Shown piece after piece: positions 1 through 8,961 of a stretch of 64,000 bases of DNA. The notes below the pieces were generated by a model. The model was not told where the DNA came from, did not search any database, and was given only the letters and a program-made list of their open reading frames with translations. The stretch covers positions 124,001 to 188,000 of the forward strand of contig NZ_NTMH01000034.1 of assembly GCF_002307475.1 (NCBI RefSeq), read 5' to 3'. The stretch comes from Pantoea allii (GTDB lineage Bacteria > Pseudomonadota > Gammaproteobacteria > Enterobacterales > Enterobacteriaceae). Made by a program: the position numbers and the translations under genes. Every line of letters begins with the position of its first letter. The first letter of the stretch is position 1.

Positions 1-651
1 GCCGCCCGGGATCACCTGCATCATCGGCGTTTCCACTTCCATAAAGTCGCGTCCAACCATGAACTGGCGAATGCCGGCCATGATCTGTGAACGGATTTTG
101 AAGGTGTTACGTGAGTCATCGTTGGCAATCAGATCAAGATAACGCTGACGATAGCGCGTTTCCTGATCGGCCAGCCCGTGGAATTTGTCGGGCAGCGGGC
201 GCAAGGCTTTGGTTAACAAGCGCAGCTCTGAGCAGTGGATCGACAGCTCGCCGGTTTTGGTTTTGAACAGTTTGCCGCGCGCACCGAGGATATCGCCCAG
301 GTCCCACTTTTTGAACTGCTCGTTGTAGATGCCTTCGGCCAGATCGTCACGCGCCACATACAGCTGAATGCGGCCGCCCACGTCCTGCAGAGTAATAAAG
401 GAAGCTTTGCCCATAATACGGCGCGTCATCATGCGGCCAGCCACGCTGACCTCAATGCCTAAGTCTTCCAGTTCTTCGTTACTCTTCTCGTCATAGCTGG
501 CATGCAGCCGATCGGAGGTGATATCACGACGGAAATCGTTAGGAAACGCCACGCCGTTTTCACGCAGCACGCTCAGTTTCTCGCGACGCGTTTTCAGTTC
601 GTTATTTAACTCAAGTGCAACGTCAGCGCTCTGCGGTTGTTGTTCAGACAT
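1..651 (-). CDS. lysS: Lysine--tRNA ligase, N-terminal part (cut by window edge)
   Basis: Class II lysyl-tRNA synthetase, which charges tRNA-Lys in the cytoplasm. Only the first 217 residues are present; the gene runs off the left edge. The start ATG (MSEQQPQ) is at 651, 9 bases after the prfB stop, as in the E. coli recJ-prfB-lysS operon. The visible part holds the OB-fold anticodon-binding domain ([14 protein letters not shown] and the [15 protein letters not shown] stretch), the RYRQRYLDL segment that precedes the catalytic core, and the first class II motif region ([15 protein letters not shown]). Motifs 2 and 3, which bind ATP, lie outside the window. The alternative lysU is less likely given the position next to prfB. 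Confidence 0.97.
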   Translation of the reverse strand, partial: MSEQQPQSADVALELNNELKTRREKLSVLRENGVAFPNDFRRDITSDRLHASYDEKSNEELEDLGIEVSVAGRMMTRRIMGKASFITLQDVGGRIQLYVARDDLAEGIYNEQFKKWDLGDILGARGKLFKTKTGELSIHCSELRLLTKALRPLPDKFHGLADQETRYRQRYLDLIANDDSRNTFKIRSQIMAGIRQFMVGRDFMEVETPMMQVIPGG

Positions 652-660
652 GTCGGTTCC

Positions 661-1759
661 TTATAGCCCTGCTTTTAAACTTGCTTCAATGAATCGGTCC
701 AGATCGCCATCCAGCACCGCCTGCGTGTTACGCGTTTCCACGCCGGTACGCAGATCTTTAATACGTGAGTCATCCAAAACGTAAGAACGGATCTGGCTGC
801 CCCAGCCGATGTCAGACTTATTGTCTTCCAGCATCTGCTTCTCGGCATTTTTTTTCTGCATCTCAAGCTCGTACAGCTTCGCCTTCATCTGCTTCATCGC
901 CTGATCTTTGTTTTTGTGCTGAGAGCGATCGTTTTGACACTGGGTTACCGTACCGGTTGGAACGTGGGTAATACGCACCGCCGATTCCGTACGGTTAACG
1001 TGCTGACCACCGGCACCAGAGGCGCGGTAAACGTCAATACGCAGGTCGGCCGGATTGATGTCGATATCAATATCGTCATCCACTTCCGGATAGATAAACG
1101 CTGAGCTAAAGGAGGTATGGCGGCGACCACCGGAGTCAAATGGACTCTTACGTACCAGGCGATGTACGCCGGTTTCGGTGCGCAGCCAGCCAAATGCATA
1201 ATCGCCAGAGACGCGAATAGTGACGGACTTGATGCCTGCCACTTCACCTTCTGACTCTTCAATAATTTCAGTCTTGAACCCTCTCGCCTCTGCCCAACGC
1301 AGATACATGCGCATCAGCATGCTGGCCCAGTCCTGTGCTTCTGTTCCACCGGAACCGGCCTGCAGATCAATGTAGCAGTCGGCGCTGTCATACTCGCCGG
1401 AAAACATACGACGAAACTCAAGCTCACCGAGTTTACCTTCCAGCACGTCCAGTTCAGCCACGGCTTCGTTGAAGGTTTCTTCATCGTCGGCTTCTACCGC
1501 CAGGTCAAGCAGCCCCTGCACATCTTCCAGCCCCTGGTTCATCTGATCGAGCGTATTAACGATGGCTTCCAGCGAGGAGCGCTCTTTACCCAGCGCCTGA
1601 GCACGTTCCGGTTCGTTCCAGACGTCGGGCTGTTCCAGTTCTGCGTTTACTTCTTCAAGGCGTTCTTTCTTGGCATCGTAGTCAAAGATACCCCCGAAGA
1701 ACGTCGCTGCGCTCGCTGAGGTCCTGAATACGGTATTTGACCGGGTTAATTTCAAACAT
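661..1759 (-). CDS. prfB: Peptide chain release factor 2 (programmed +1 frameshift)
   Basis: RF2 ends translation at UGA and UAA. The gene is read in two frames: ATG at 1759 starts [19 protein letters not shown], 25 codons end at CTT (1687-1685), then an in-frame TGA (1684-1682). Skipping T1684 gives GAC (Asp26) and the rest of the protein down to TAA at 661, 365 residues in all, the same as E. coli RF2. The stop-codon-recognition tripeptide SPF (in RKSPFDSGG) and the catalytic GGQ (in SGAGGQHVN) are intact. Residue 246, just before SGAGGQ, is Ala, as in most bacteria, not the Thr of E. coli K-12. A single-frame reading from 1755 (MKLTRSN) is an artefact of the shifted frame. It lies between recJ and lysS on the same strand. 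Confidence 0.97.
1681..1696 (-). promoter_or_regulatory. prfB +1 frameshift signal (SD-like G run, CTT TGA C)
   Basis: Read on the minus strand, the slippery CTT codon and the in-frame TGA followed by C sit just after a GGGGG run (1695-1691) with the usual short spacing. RF2 controls its own synthesis: low RF2 makes TGA decoding slow and favours the +1 slip. The base before the G run is C (CGGGGG), whereas the E. coli site as I recall it is AGGGGG, so pairing with 16S rRNA may be one base pair shorter. Confidence 0.93.
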
Positions 1760-1865
1760 GTGTTTAGCGTCTTTTTTACGTTCGATGGAATAAGAAATTC
1801 AGCCTGCGAGTTTACCCGAAACCGACGGCAGTTTGTAGCGTTGAGAAAATGCGCAGGTCTTAATC

Positions 1866-1900
1866 TTTCGGCTCAGTCAGATGGACTGGCTAAGCCGAAA
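1866..1900 (-). other. Imperfect 15-bp hairpin between recJ and prfB
   Basis: Arms 1866-1880 and 1886-1900 pair with 13 Watson-Crick pairs, one G-U and one mismatch around a 5-base loop. No T run follows on either strand, so it is not a standard intrinsic terminator. It sits in the 203-base recJ-prfB gap. It could stabilise or process the operon mRNA, or dampen read-through into prfB; this is inference. Confidence 0.5.
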
Positions 1901-1962
1901 CGGGCGTGACGATGGTAATCATGACGACAGGGGGAACAGTGCCGCGCAATCCGCCTGCCCGG

Positions 1963-3702
1963 CTAGCTGAGCGGCCAGAGGTGTTCAACAATCAGTTGCA
2001 CCGACCGGTTACCGCGGTACTCATTGATATCAAGCCGGTACGCGAGTTCAACCTGACGCACGCTGCTGTCAGGCCACAGCGTGGTATCCACATTAAACGC
2101 GATACCGTCAATCAGCGGCCCGCCTTCCAGCGGCTCAACCATCAGCTTCAGGTGACGTTCACCGACCAGGCGCTGCTGCAGTAGCCTGAACTTGCCGTCG
2201 AAAGCCGGTTCAGGAAAGGACTGGCCCCAGGGACCGGCATCGCGCAGCATTTCCGCCGTCTGAATTGAAAACTCGGCGGGCTGTAACGCGCCATCCGACC
2301 AGATAACGCCCTGTAACGCTTCTCCGGCCAGCCATTCGCCTACCAGGTCGGCAAAGCGCTGCCGAAATTCCTCGTAGCGCGTCGCTTCCAGCGACAGTCC
2401 CGCTGCCATAGCATGGCCGCCAAACTTCTGCATCAGGCCGGGATGCAACGTATCAAGACGTTCCAGCGCGTCGCGCAGATGCAAACCCGCAATCGATCGT
2501 CCCGATCCTTTCAACATGCCGTCACCGGCAGGTGCAAAGGCAATGACCGGGCGATGGAAGCGCTCTTTCAGGCGGGAAGCCAGAATGCCGACCACGCCCT
2601 GATGCCATTCGGGGTGATAAAAGGCCAGCCCCAGCGGCAGATCGCTTTGCTCGCTCTCCAGCTTTTGGCATAACGCCAGCGCCTCGCTCTGCATGCCCTG
2701 CTCTATCTCTTTGCGCATCTGGTTAAGCGCATCCAGTTCACTGGCTAACATGCGTGACTGGCTGAGATCGTCGGTCAGTAACAGCGCCACGCCAACAGAC
2801 ATATCATCCAGGCGTCCGGCAGCATTAAGCCGCGGACCCAGCGCAAAACCCAGGTCGCTGGCGGCCAACTGGCGGGCATCGCGGTTGGCGATTTCCAGCA
2901 GGGCTTTAATTCCCGGTCGGCATTTGCCAGCCCGGATGCGGCTCAGGCCCTGCCACACTAAGATGCGGTTATTCGCATCCAGCGGCACCACATCCGCCAC
3001 CGTGCCCAGCGCCACCAGATCCAACAGGTCCGCCAGATTAGGTTCCGCTCGCGTGGCCCCAAACCAGCCCTGGGTTCGCAGATGCGCGCGCAGGGCCATC
3101 ATCAGATAAAAGGCCACGCCAACGCCCGCTAACGAGCGAGAGGGAAAATCACAATCCGGCAGGTTGGGATTCACAATGGCATCAGCATCCGGCAGCGTTT
3201 CGCCCGGCAAGTGGTGGTCAGTGACCAGCACCGCAATGCCGTGCTGATGCGCCACCTGCACACCGGCGTGGGAGGAGATACCGTTATCCACGGTCAATAT
3301 CATCTCGGCACCGCGCGCCCTGGCCTGCTCCACCACTTCCGGACTCAGACCGTAGCCATCTTCAAAACGGTTGGGCACCAGATACTGCACGTTGCTGTAT
3401 CCCATGCTGCGCAGTGCCAGCACCGTCAGCGCGGTACTGGTGGCACCGTCGGCATCAAAATCGCCCACAACCATGATGCAACGGCCATCCAGCAGAGCCT
3501 GATGAAGCAAACTCACGGCCTTGTCTATGCCGCTTAATGCGCTGAAAGGCAGCAGGTTTTTCGCGCCTCTTTCCAGCTCGGCGGCATCGGTAACGCCGCG
3601 TTGCAGATAAAGCCGACGCAGGAGTGGCGGTAAATCAGCCGGTAACGCCAGCTGATCGGCCACCGCCTCACGGCGACGTAGTTCGACTTCGTGCTTTACC
3701 AC
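1963..3702 (-). CDS. recJ: Single-stranded-DNA-specific 5'-3' exonuclease RecJ
   Basis: Degrades ssDNA 5' to 3' in the RecF pathway, mismatch repair and base excision repair. The 579 residues (E. coli 577) carry the DHH-family motifs: DFDADGATST (Asp81, 83, 85), TVDNGISSH, VTDHH (161-164) and, in the C-terminal DHHA1 part, GSGRS and KFGGHAMAAG. The start is GTG at 3702 (MVKHEVELRRRE), 3 bases after the dsbC stop. It lines up with the E. coli N-terminus but the ribosome binding site is poorly spaced, so the exact start is uncertain. Middle gene of xerD-dsbC-recJ-prfB-lysS. Confidence 0.97.
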   Translation of the reverse strand: MVKHEVELRRREAVADQLALPADLPPLLRRLYLQRGVTDAAELERGAKNLLPFSALSGIDKAVSLLHQALLDGRCIMVVGDFDADGATSTALTVLALRSMGYSNVQYLVPNRFEDGYGLSPEVVEQARARGAEMILTVDNGISSHAGVQVAHQHGIAVLVTDHHLPGETLPDADAIVNPNLPDCDFPSRSLAGVGVAFYLMMALRAHLRTQGWFGATRAEPNLADLLDLVALGTVADVVPLDANNRILVWQGLSRIRAGKCRPGIKALLEIANRDARQLAASDLGFALGPRLNAAGRLDDMSVGVALLLTDDLSQSRMLASELDALNQMRKEIEQGMQSEALALCQKLESEQSDLPLGLAFYHPEWHQGVVGILASRLKERFHRPVIAFAPAGDGMLKGSGRSIAGLHLRDALERLDTLHPGLMQKFGGHAMAAGLSLEATRYEEFRQRFADLVGEWLAGEALQGVIWSDGALQPAEFSIQTAEMLRDAGPWGQSFPEPAFDGKFRLLQQRLVGERHLKLMVEPLEGGPLIDGIAFNVDTTLWPDSSVRQVELAYRLDINEYRGNRSVQLIVEHLWPLS

Positions 3703-3705
3703 GCC

Positions 3706-4419
3706 TTAACCACCACGCTTTTGATTATCCAGTACCTGCTTGAGTTCCTGTGGGCTTTGATAGCCTGGGATCATCATTCCGCTATCGGTCAGAATAGCTG
3801 GCGTACCCTGAATGCCGAACAGCACACCCAGTTGGTACTGCTTGCCGATATCGATATTGCATGAGGCTGGCGCATCCATCTTCGGCACATCGCCTTTCAT
3901 CGCCTCATCAAAGGCTTTGTTGCGATCGGCGCTGCACCAGACGGCCTTCATGGCGCTGGCGACTTTGCCGTTCATGCCTTCACGGGGGAAAGCCAGATAG
4001 CGAACGGTGATGCCCAGCGCGTTATAGTCCGCCATTTGCTCATGCAGTTTGTGGCAGTAGCCGCAGGTGATATCCGTAAACACCGTCACCACATGCTGCT
4101 CTTTTGGCGCTTTATACACGATCATTTCCGGGACCAGCGCCTCAACTTTCTTATCCAGCAGCGCATTCGTGACGTTGACCGGCTGAGTGCCGCTGACATC
4201 ATAAAGCGGCCCCTGGATCATGTGTTTACCATCATCGGTAACGTACAGCACGCCACTTTCGGTGAGCACGGTTTTAAAACCCGGCAGGGGTGAAGGTTGA
4301 ATCTCAGTCTGGTGCAAACCCAGTTTTTTCAGGGAAAGCTGAATGGCGCTGTCATCAGCGTGGGTCAATCCGGAAAAGGCGCTGGCCAGAAGCGCCAGCA
4401 TGGCAACATGTTTGTTCAT
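3706..4419 (-). CDS. dsbC: Thiol:disulfide interchange protein DsbC
   Basis: Periplasmic disulfide isomerase that reshuffles wrong disulfides and is kept reduced by DsbD. The protein is 237 residues. MNKHVAMLALLASAFSGLTHA is a clear signal peptide with likely cleavage after Ala21. An N-terminal dimerisation domain precedes the thioredoxin-like domain, with active site CGYC at 119-122, the structural Cys162/Cys187 pair and the cis-proline motif GTPAI. The ATG at 4419 is chosen because it begins the signal peptide; upstream in-frame ATGs would add a non-secretory leader. It is followed at once by recJ and preceded by xerD. Confidence 0.97.
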   Translation of the reverse strand: MNKHVAMLALLASAFSGLTHADDSAIQLSLKKLGLHQTEIQPSPLPGFKTVLTESGVLYVTDDGKHMIQGPLYDVSGTQPVNVTNALLDKKVEALVPEMIVYKAPKEQHVVTVFTDITCGYCHKLHEQMADYNALGITVRYLAFPREGMNGKVASAMKAVWCSADRNKAFDEAMKGDVPKMDAPASCNIDIGKQYQLGVLFGIQGTPAILTDSGMMIPGYQSPQELKQVLDNQKRGG

Positions 4420-4441
4420 TGTTTTCCTTACTATCCGTCGG

Positions 4442-5335
4442 TTATGCGCGCGGATGATGCTGTTGATGTAACAGTCGCAGACGTTCCGTGGCGACATGAG
4501 TATAAATCTGTGTCGTTGAGAGGTCGCTGTGCCCCAGTAACATCTGTACGACACGTAAGTCAGCCCCGTGGTTCAGCAAATGCGTGGCGAAAGCATGGCG
4601 CAGCACGTGCGGTGAAAGCTTTTCGCTGTCGATGCCCGCCAGCGTGGCGTAATGCTTGATACGATGCCAGAAGGTTTGTCGCGTCATCTGCTGGGCACGG
4701 TTACTGGGAAAGAACACGTCCAGCGTCTGCCCATTGAGCAGCCATGGCCGCCCGTGCTCCATATAATATTCCAGCCAGTAAACCGCCTCTTCACCTAATG
4801 GCACCAGGCGTTCTTTATTGCCTTTACCGATCACCCGCACCACGCCCTGACGCAGGCTGACATCATTCAGGGTCAGTCCCACCAGTTCTGAGACACGCAA
4901 GCCGGTGGCGTATAATAATTCCAGCATGGCTTTATCGCGCAGTTCAAGCGGCACATTGACATCCGGCGCCTGCAGCAGGCGATCTACCTGCGCCTCGCTC
5001 AGATCTTTTGGCAACCGCTGGGGCAGTTTGGGGGCTGCCAGCATCGCGCTGGGATCGTCAGATCGAATCTTTTCGCGGTAGAGGTACTGAAACAGGCGGC
5101 GCATGGCGCTGAGCAGGCGTGCAGAGCTGGAGGCTTTATAGCCGCCCTCAAGCCGCTCCGCGAGAAACTGTTGCAGATCGGGCGCACTCAGCGTCGTGAG
5201 CGTCAAACCGTTATGCACCAGCCAGCCAGTGAGGGTTTGCAGATCCTGTCGATAGGAAGACAGGGTATTTTGCGCCAGATTGCGCTCAATCCATAGCGCA
5301 TCAAGAAACTGTTCTGTCAGTTCACTATCTTGCAC
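4442..5335 (-). CDS. xerD: Site-specific tyrosine recombinase XerD
   Basis: With XerC resolves chromosome dimers at dif, under FtsK control. The 297 residues (E. coli 298) contain an N-terminal SAM-like core-binding domain (about 1-90) and a catalytic domain with all six tyrosine recombinase residues: Arg147 (ATGLRVSEL), Lys171 (GKGNKE), His243 and Arg246 (SPHVLRHAFATHLL), His269 (LLGHSDLSTT) and the nucleophile Tyr278 (TTQIYTHV). It heads the minus-strand operon with dsbC and recJ, 22 bases before dsbC, and is divergent from fldB. Context and length separate it from XerC and from phage integrases. Confidence 0.97.
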   Translation of the reverse strand: MQDSELTEQFLDALWIERNLAQNTLSSYRQDLQTLTGWLVHNGLTLTTLSAPDLQQFLAERLEGGYKASSSARLLSAMRRLFQYLYREKIRSDDPSAMLAAPKLPQRLPKDLSEAQVDRLLQAPDVNVPLELRDKAMLELLYATGLRVSELVGLTLNDVSLRQGVVRVIGKGNKERLVPLGEEAVYWLEYYMEHGRPWLLNGQTLDVFFPSNRAQQMTRQTFWHRIKHYATLAGIDSEKLSPHVLRHAFATHLLNHGADLRVVQMLLGHSDLSTTQIYTHVATERLRLLHQQHHPRA

Positions 5336-5437
5336 GTTTTCCCCACCGTTCAGTATGAAATCGTGCTCATTATGCCTGATTCAACCCTGCTTCTGATACA
5401 ATTACGCCAAAGTCAGGATTAACAGAGCACTATCTGC

Positions 5438-5956
5438 ATGAAAATAGGTCTTTTTTACGGTTCCAGTACCTGTTACACCGAAATCGTAGCGGAGAAAATT
5501 CGTGATTTTATTGGTGACGAGTTAGTGACGTTGCACAACGTGAAAGATGACGATCCGCGTCTGATGGAAGAGTATGATCTGTTGATTTTGGGCATTCCTA
5601 CCTGGGATTTTGGTGAGTTACAGGAGGACTGGGAGGCAATCTGGCCTCAGTTACCCACTCTCAATCTGCATAACAAGATAGTGGCACTGTACGGCATGGG
5701 CGACCAGATTGGCTATGGCGAGTGGTTTTTGGATGCTTTGGGCATGCTGCATGAGCTGCTACAGCCAATGGGCGTGCAGTTTGTCGGCTACTGGCCACTG
5801 GACGGCTATGAATTCACCAGCCCCAAACCGCTGAGCGCTGATGGCAAACAGTTTGTCGGGCTTGCGCTGGACGATGTTAATCAGTTTGAAGCGACGGATG
5901 AGCGCGTCGAACAGTGGTGCGAACAGATTCTGACCGAGACTGCCGACCGGCTGTAA
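5438..5956 (+). CDS. fldB: Flavodoxin 2
   Basis: FMN-binding one-electron carrier of the long-chain flavodoxin class. The protein is 172 residues (E. coli FldB 173). The phosphate-binding loop is [14 protein letters not shown] near the N-terminus; flavin-stacking loops are [11 protein letters not shown] and [19 protein letters not shown] rather than the SDTGNTE type separates it from FldA. It is single, divergent from xerD across 102 bases, and is followed by an unusual tandem repeat before the convergent cptA. Confidence 0.95.
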   Translation: MKIGLFYGSSTCYTEIVAEKIRDFIGDELVTLHNVKDDDPRLMEEYDLLILGIPTWDFGELQEDWEAIWPQLPTLNLHNKIVALYGMGDQIGYGEWFLDALGMLHELLQPMGVQFVGYWPLDGYEFTSPKPLSADGKQFVGLALDDVNQFEATDERVEQWCEQILTETADRL

Positions 5957-5961
5957 CCTCT

Positions 5962-6267
5962 GTTCTGCAGCCCTTGTCCAGAAAGCGGTGTTAAAAAACC
6001 GCCGTTCAGAAACGGGGGCTAAGAAGCCGCTGTTAATTCACCGTCTTCAGACAGGGTTATCCAGAAATTATTGTTTTGAAGGTCATGTTTTAAAAGACAT
6101 GTTTTGAAAACCGTGCTTTAAAACCGTGTTCTGAAAGCCCTGTCCCGGGCGCGTTATTCTGGAAACCTTATTCAGGGAACATTGTTCCGGAAACGTTGTT
6201 CTGCAAAAAGTGTTCTGGGAAGCGTGTTCTGACAACATGGCTCTGGAAGCCTTGTTCAGCGCGTCAG
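5962..6267. repeat. Degenerate 14-bp tandem repeat, about 22 units
   Basis: The whole fldB-cptA gap is one array. Starting at 5962 it divides into 22 units, 20 of exactly 14 bases and two of 13, with plus-strand consensus near GTTCTGAAAACCNT. Clear units are GTTCTGCAGCCCTT, GTTTTGAAAACCGT, GTTCTGAAAGCCCT, GTTCCGGAAACGTT, GTTCTGGGAAGCGT and GTTCTGACAACATG. Most units hold a TTCTGGAA-like near-palindrome. The array begins 6 bases after the fldB stop and its last unit covers the cptA stop codon. Short frames across it look like shadows because 14 is not a multiple of 3. Function is unknown; it does not look like a CRISPR (no spacers) or an intrinsic terminator. Confidence 0.85.
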
Positions 6268-6668
6268 GTGTCACTGAAACAGCGAGCCCGTAACGCGCGC
6301 CATTCCTCTGGCTGCATGTTGTCCTGCATCAGCCAGAGCCGTAAAGTCTTGCCGTTGCCATTGCGCAGGACCAGCAAGACCGCGCCGGGTAACCAGTACA
6401 ACGGCTGCTGCGTTTGCCAGCTGTCACCTTGCCAGCGCCAGTCGCGATTGCTGTCGCGCTGTAACCAGCCGTGCCGTTGGCGTAAACGGCGATCCTGTCG
6501 CCACCCTTCCCACAGCACTACGGCGACCAGAACCGACTTAATCATCCACTCTGCCGCAGGCAGCTCCATTATCCCGACGCCTGCTATAGTCATTAACAGC
6601 GTCAGGGTTAAGGTCGTGCGTGCGTGCAAAGAGGGATGAAGTTTACATCGCCACCGGTCCGCGTTCAC
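6264..6668 (-). CDS. cptA: CptA/YgfX inner-membrane protein
   Basis: Partner gene of sdhE. In E. coli it was first described as a toxin affecting MreB/FtsZ, later linked to membrane function. The protein is 134 residues. Two adjacent hydrophobic segments (about residues 18-34 and 40-52) form a membrane hairpin, followed by a cytoplasmic part rich in Trp and Arg ([34 protein letters not shown]). The GTG start at 6668 overlaps the end of sdhE by 26 bases; E. coli also begins with GTG inside sdhE, so translational coupling is likely. The stop codon lies in the last unit of the 14-bp array. Confidence 0.88.
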   Translation of the reverse strand: MNADRWRCKLHPSLHARTTLTLTLLMTIAGVGIMELPAAEWMIKSVLVAVVLWEGWRQDRRLRQRHGWLQRDSNRDWRWQGDSWQTQQPLYWLPGAVLLVLRNGNGKTLRLWLMQDNMQPEEWRALRARCFSDT

Positions 6669-6909
6669 GATTGCGCTGCTGGATAAGTTTAACCATACGA
6701 TTCAGTTCGGGATCGCCCGGTTCGCCATGGTTCATCAACCAGTTGAAAAGATCGGGATCGTCACTTTTCAGCAGGGCGATAAACACTTGCTTATCCGTGT
6801 CATTGAGCGTGTCATATTCGTACTTAAAGAACGGCATAATAGCGATATCCAGCTCCAGCATGCCACGACGGCAGGCCCAGTGAATTCGTGATTTATCATC
6901 AATATCCAT
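6643..6909 (-). CDS. sdhE: FAD assembly factor SdhE (YgfY/CptB)
   Basis: Small cytoplasmic factor needed for covalent FAD attachment to SdhA and FrdA. The 88 residues start at ATG 6909 ([20 protein letters not shown]), equal in length to E. coli SdhE. The family RGxxE motif is present as RRGMLE (Arg15, Gly16, Glu19), with the usual [12 protein letters not shown] and RNRERGPVA regions. A longer in-frame extension up to 7143 has no homology to the family and is rejected. It forms a two-gene unit with cptA and is divergent from ygfZ. Confidence 0.96.
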   Translation of the reverse strand: MDIDDKSRIHWACRRGMLELDIAIMPFFKYEYDTLNDTDKQVFIALLKSDDPDLFNWLMNHGEPGDPELNRMVKLIQQRNRERGPVAM

Positions 6910-7133
6910 GCAACAGTTTCCACATTTCACATCGTGGCCGCTAGTGTACCCTGGATTAATGCTGACTGCAGGCTCACAACGCAACCCTGTGCAACGCGCC
7001 GCAGAGTCAGGTTTTTTTAACGCCTCAGTACGCGTTTTGTGCGCCCTGTTCAGTAAACAGGTTGCATTGCCAGTGTGCTCTTTTAACATTGAAGACATTG
7101 TTCCGGATGAACCTTCATACTCAGGATTTATCG

Positions 7134-8120
7134 ATGCCAACATTTACGCTTCCCCCACGTCAGCCCGCAGCCTCGTCACGCCTGCCGTTAACGTTAATCT
7201 CTCTGGATGCCTGGGCACTGGTTTCCGTCGTCGGCCCCGACAGCACGCCTTATTTGCAGGGCCAGTTGACTCTGGATGTGGCAGCGCTGGATGCGGCTCA
7301 CCATCTGCCTGCCGCCCACTGTGATGCTAAGGGCAAGATGTGGAGCAACCTGCGTCTGTTTCATCGTGGTGAGGGCTATGCCTATTTGGTGCGTCGCGAG
7401 CTGCGAGACACGCAGTTGCCTGAGCTGAAAAAATATGCCGTTTTTTCTAAAGTCACTCTGGCGGCGGATGACGATGTCGTTTTGCTGGGCGTCGCCGGTT
7501 TCCAGGCGCGTGCCGCGCTGGCGAATGTCTTTGACACGCTGCCCGACCACTCAACTCCCGTAGTACAGCAGGGGGATACAACGCTGTTGTGGTTTGAACA
7601 TCCCGCAGAACGTTTTCTGCTGGTCACGTCGCTTTCACAGGCAGAAGCGCTGAAACAGAGGCTGGCAGAGGATGCGCAGTTCAATGACAGCACACAGTGG
7701 CTGGCGTTAGATATCGAAGCCGGTATTCCGATTATCGACGCGGCTACCAGCGCGCAGTTTATTCCCCAGGCTGCAAACATGCAGGCACTGGACGCAATTA
7801 GCTTTAAAAAAGGCTGTTACACCGGCCAGGAAATGGTGGCAAGGGCCAAGTATCGCGGCGCGAATAAACGTGCGCTCTACTGGCTGTCAGGCCAGGCCAG
7901 TCACCTGCCCGCCGCTAACGACTCGCTTGAGCTGCAGATGGGCGAGCGCTGGCGTCGCACGGGCACCGTTCTTGCGGCGGTCCAGCTGGACGATGGCGTA
8001 ACCTGGGTGCAGGTCGTGATGAACAACGATCTGGAGCCGGACAGCGTACTACGTGTTGAAGGCGATGAAGGCGGTAAGCTGCAGATTCAGCCCTTGCCTT
8101 ACTCGCTGGAAGAAAACTGA
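7134..8120 (+). CDS. ygfZ: tRNA-modifying protein YgfZ (folate-binding)
   Basis: Folate-binding protein related in fold to GcvT; needed for full activity of MiaB and some other Fe-S enzymes. The 328-residue product starts at ATG 7134 ([14 protein letters not shown]), which matches the E. coli N-terminus; the frame is open upstream to 7062 but without homology. The family signature KGCYTGQE, with its conserved Cys, is intact, as are [16 protein letters not shown] and [14 protein letters not shown]. It is divergent from sdhE and followed by a strong terminator. Its placement beside sdhE, another cofactor assembly gene, matches E. coli. Confidence 0.95.
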   Translation: MPTFTLPPRQPAASSRLPLTLISLDAWALVSVVGPDSTPYLQGQLTLDVAALDAAHHLPAAHCDAKGKMWSNLRLFHRGEGYAYLVRRELRDTQLPELKKYAVFSKVTLAADDDVVLLGVAGFQARAALANVFDTLPDHSTPVVQQGDTTLLWFEHPAERFLLVTSLSQAEALKQRLAEDAQFNDSTQWLALDIEAGIPIIDAATSAQFIPQAANMQALDAISFKKGCYTGQEMVARAKYRGANKRALYWLSGQASHLPAANDSLELQMGERWRRTGTVLAAVQLDDGVTWVQVVMNNDLEPDSVLRVEGDEGGKLQIQPLPYSLEEN

Positions 8121-8126
8121 GTTCAG

Positions 8127-8153
8127 GGGCGGGATCTTGTCCCGCCCTTTTTT
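8127..8153 (+). terminator. Intrinsic terminator after ygfZ
   Basis: Stem GGGCGGGA (8127-8134) pairs with TCCCGCCC (8140-8147) and is followed by six T. It lies 6 bases after the ygfZ stop and just before the end of the convergent trhA. Confidence 0.93.
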
Positions 8154-8155
8154 CT

Positions 8156-8809
8156 TTACATGACGTAGAAGTAGATGGCGCAGAAATGGCAAATACAGCC
8201 GCCTAAGACAAAACCGTGCCAGATAGCATGATTAAAGGGCACCCGACGCGCGACGTAAAAAATCACGCCCAGGGAATAGATGATGCCGCCCAACGCCAGC
8301 AGCCAGATCCCGCCTGCCGACAGTTTCATCGCCAACTGATAAACCACAATCAGCGAAAGCCATCCCATGCAAAGATAAGTAACCAGGGACAGCACCTTAA
8401 AGCGATCGGCGATAGTCAGCTTAAAAAGAATGCCCAACAGCGCCAGGCCCCAGATGACCGCCATTAATCCATAGGCCAGAGGCGACTGTAACCCCACCAT
8501 CAGGAACGGCGTGTAAGTGCCTGCAATCAACAAGTAGATAGCGCAGTGGTCAACTTTTTTCAGCACGCGCTTAGCACGCGGATGACTGACAGCATGGTAA
8601 AGCGTTGAGGCCAGAAACAGCAGGATCATGCTGCCGCCGTACAGGCTGGAACTAACGATAGTGGTTATTCCAGCGTTCATCGCCATTGCCTTATCAAGCA
8701 ACAGCACTAATCCTACAATCCCAAACAGGCAACCGAGCCCGTGACTGATACTGTTGGCAATTTCCTCTGCCAGTGGATAACCCTGCGTCGGTAAACTTTT
8801 GTGAGTCAT
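8156..8809 (-). CDS. trhA: Hemolysin III / PAQR family membrane protein TrhA (YqfA)
   Basis: Integral inner-membrane protein of the PAQR/hemolysin III family with seven predicted segments. E. coli YqfA has been linked to membrane energetics; no haemolytic role should be assumed. The 217 residues (E. coli 219) hold the conserved metal-site pieces: Ser/His in STLYHAVSH (segment 2), [14 protein letters not shown] with its Asp, and the late [16 protein letters not shown] with two His. The short cytoplasmic N-terminus begins [19 protein letters not shown]. It is convergent with ygfZ and divergent from the RpiR gene. E. coli yqfB, next to it there, is missing here. Confidence 0.93.
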   Translation of the reverse strand: MTHKSLPTQGYPLAEEIANSISHGLGCLFGIVGLVLLLDKAMAMNAGITTIVSSSLYGGSMILLFLASTLYHAVSHPRAKRVLKKVDHCAIYLLIAGTYTPFLMVGLQSPLAYGLMAVIWGLALLGILFKLTIADRFKVLSLVTYLCMGWLSLIVVYQLAMKLSAGGIWLLALGGIIYSLGVIFYVARRVPFNHAIWHGFVLGGCICHFCAIYFYVM

Positions 8810-8961
8810 AACATTCCTGCCTGAAAAGTGATAACAACTGCAGCTTTATCGTGCAACAGAGTACCCAGAAAAACTTTCAGTGTACAAGTGTAAGCTTAAA
8901 ATAATTATTGCGGTCAACCCCTACACGATTTCTGGTAAAATGCTGGCTAGTCAATTGCCTG

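Noticed and set aside
661-1755. prfB read as one frame from 1755
   Set aside because: The true start is ATG 1759 in another frame, joined by the +1 frameshift at 1684.
5962-6267. CRISPR array
   Set aside because: Units are contiguous and 14 bases long, with no unique spacers and no cas genes.
6083-6274. 63-codon minus-strand frame with repeated GFQN-like peptides
   Set aside because: It is a read-through of the 14-bp tandem array; the peptide repetition follows from the DNA repeat.
6643-7143. Longer 166-residue version of SdhE
   Set aside because: The family start is at 6909; the upstream part spans the divergent ygfZ promoter and ygfZ itself.
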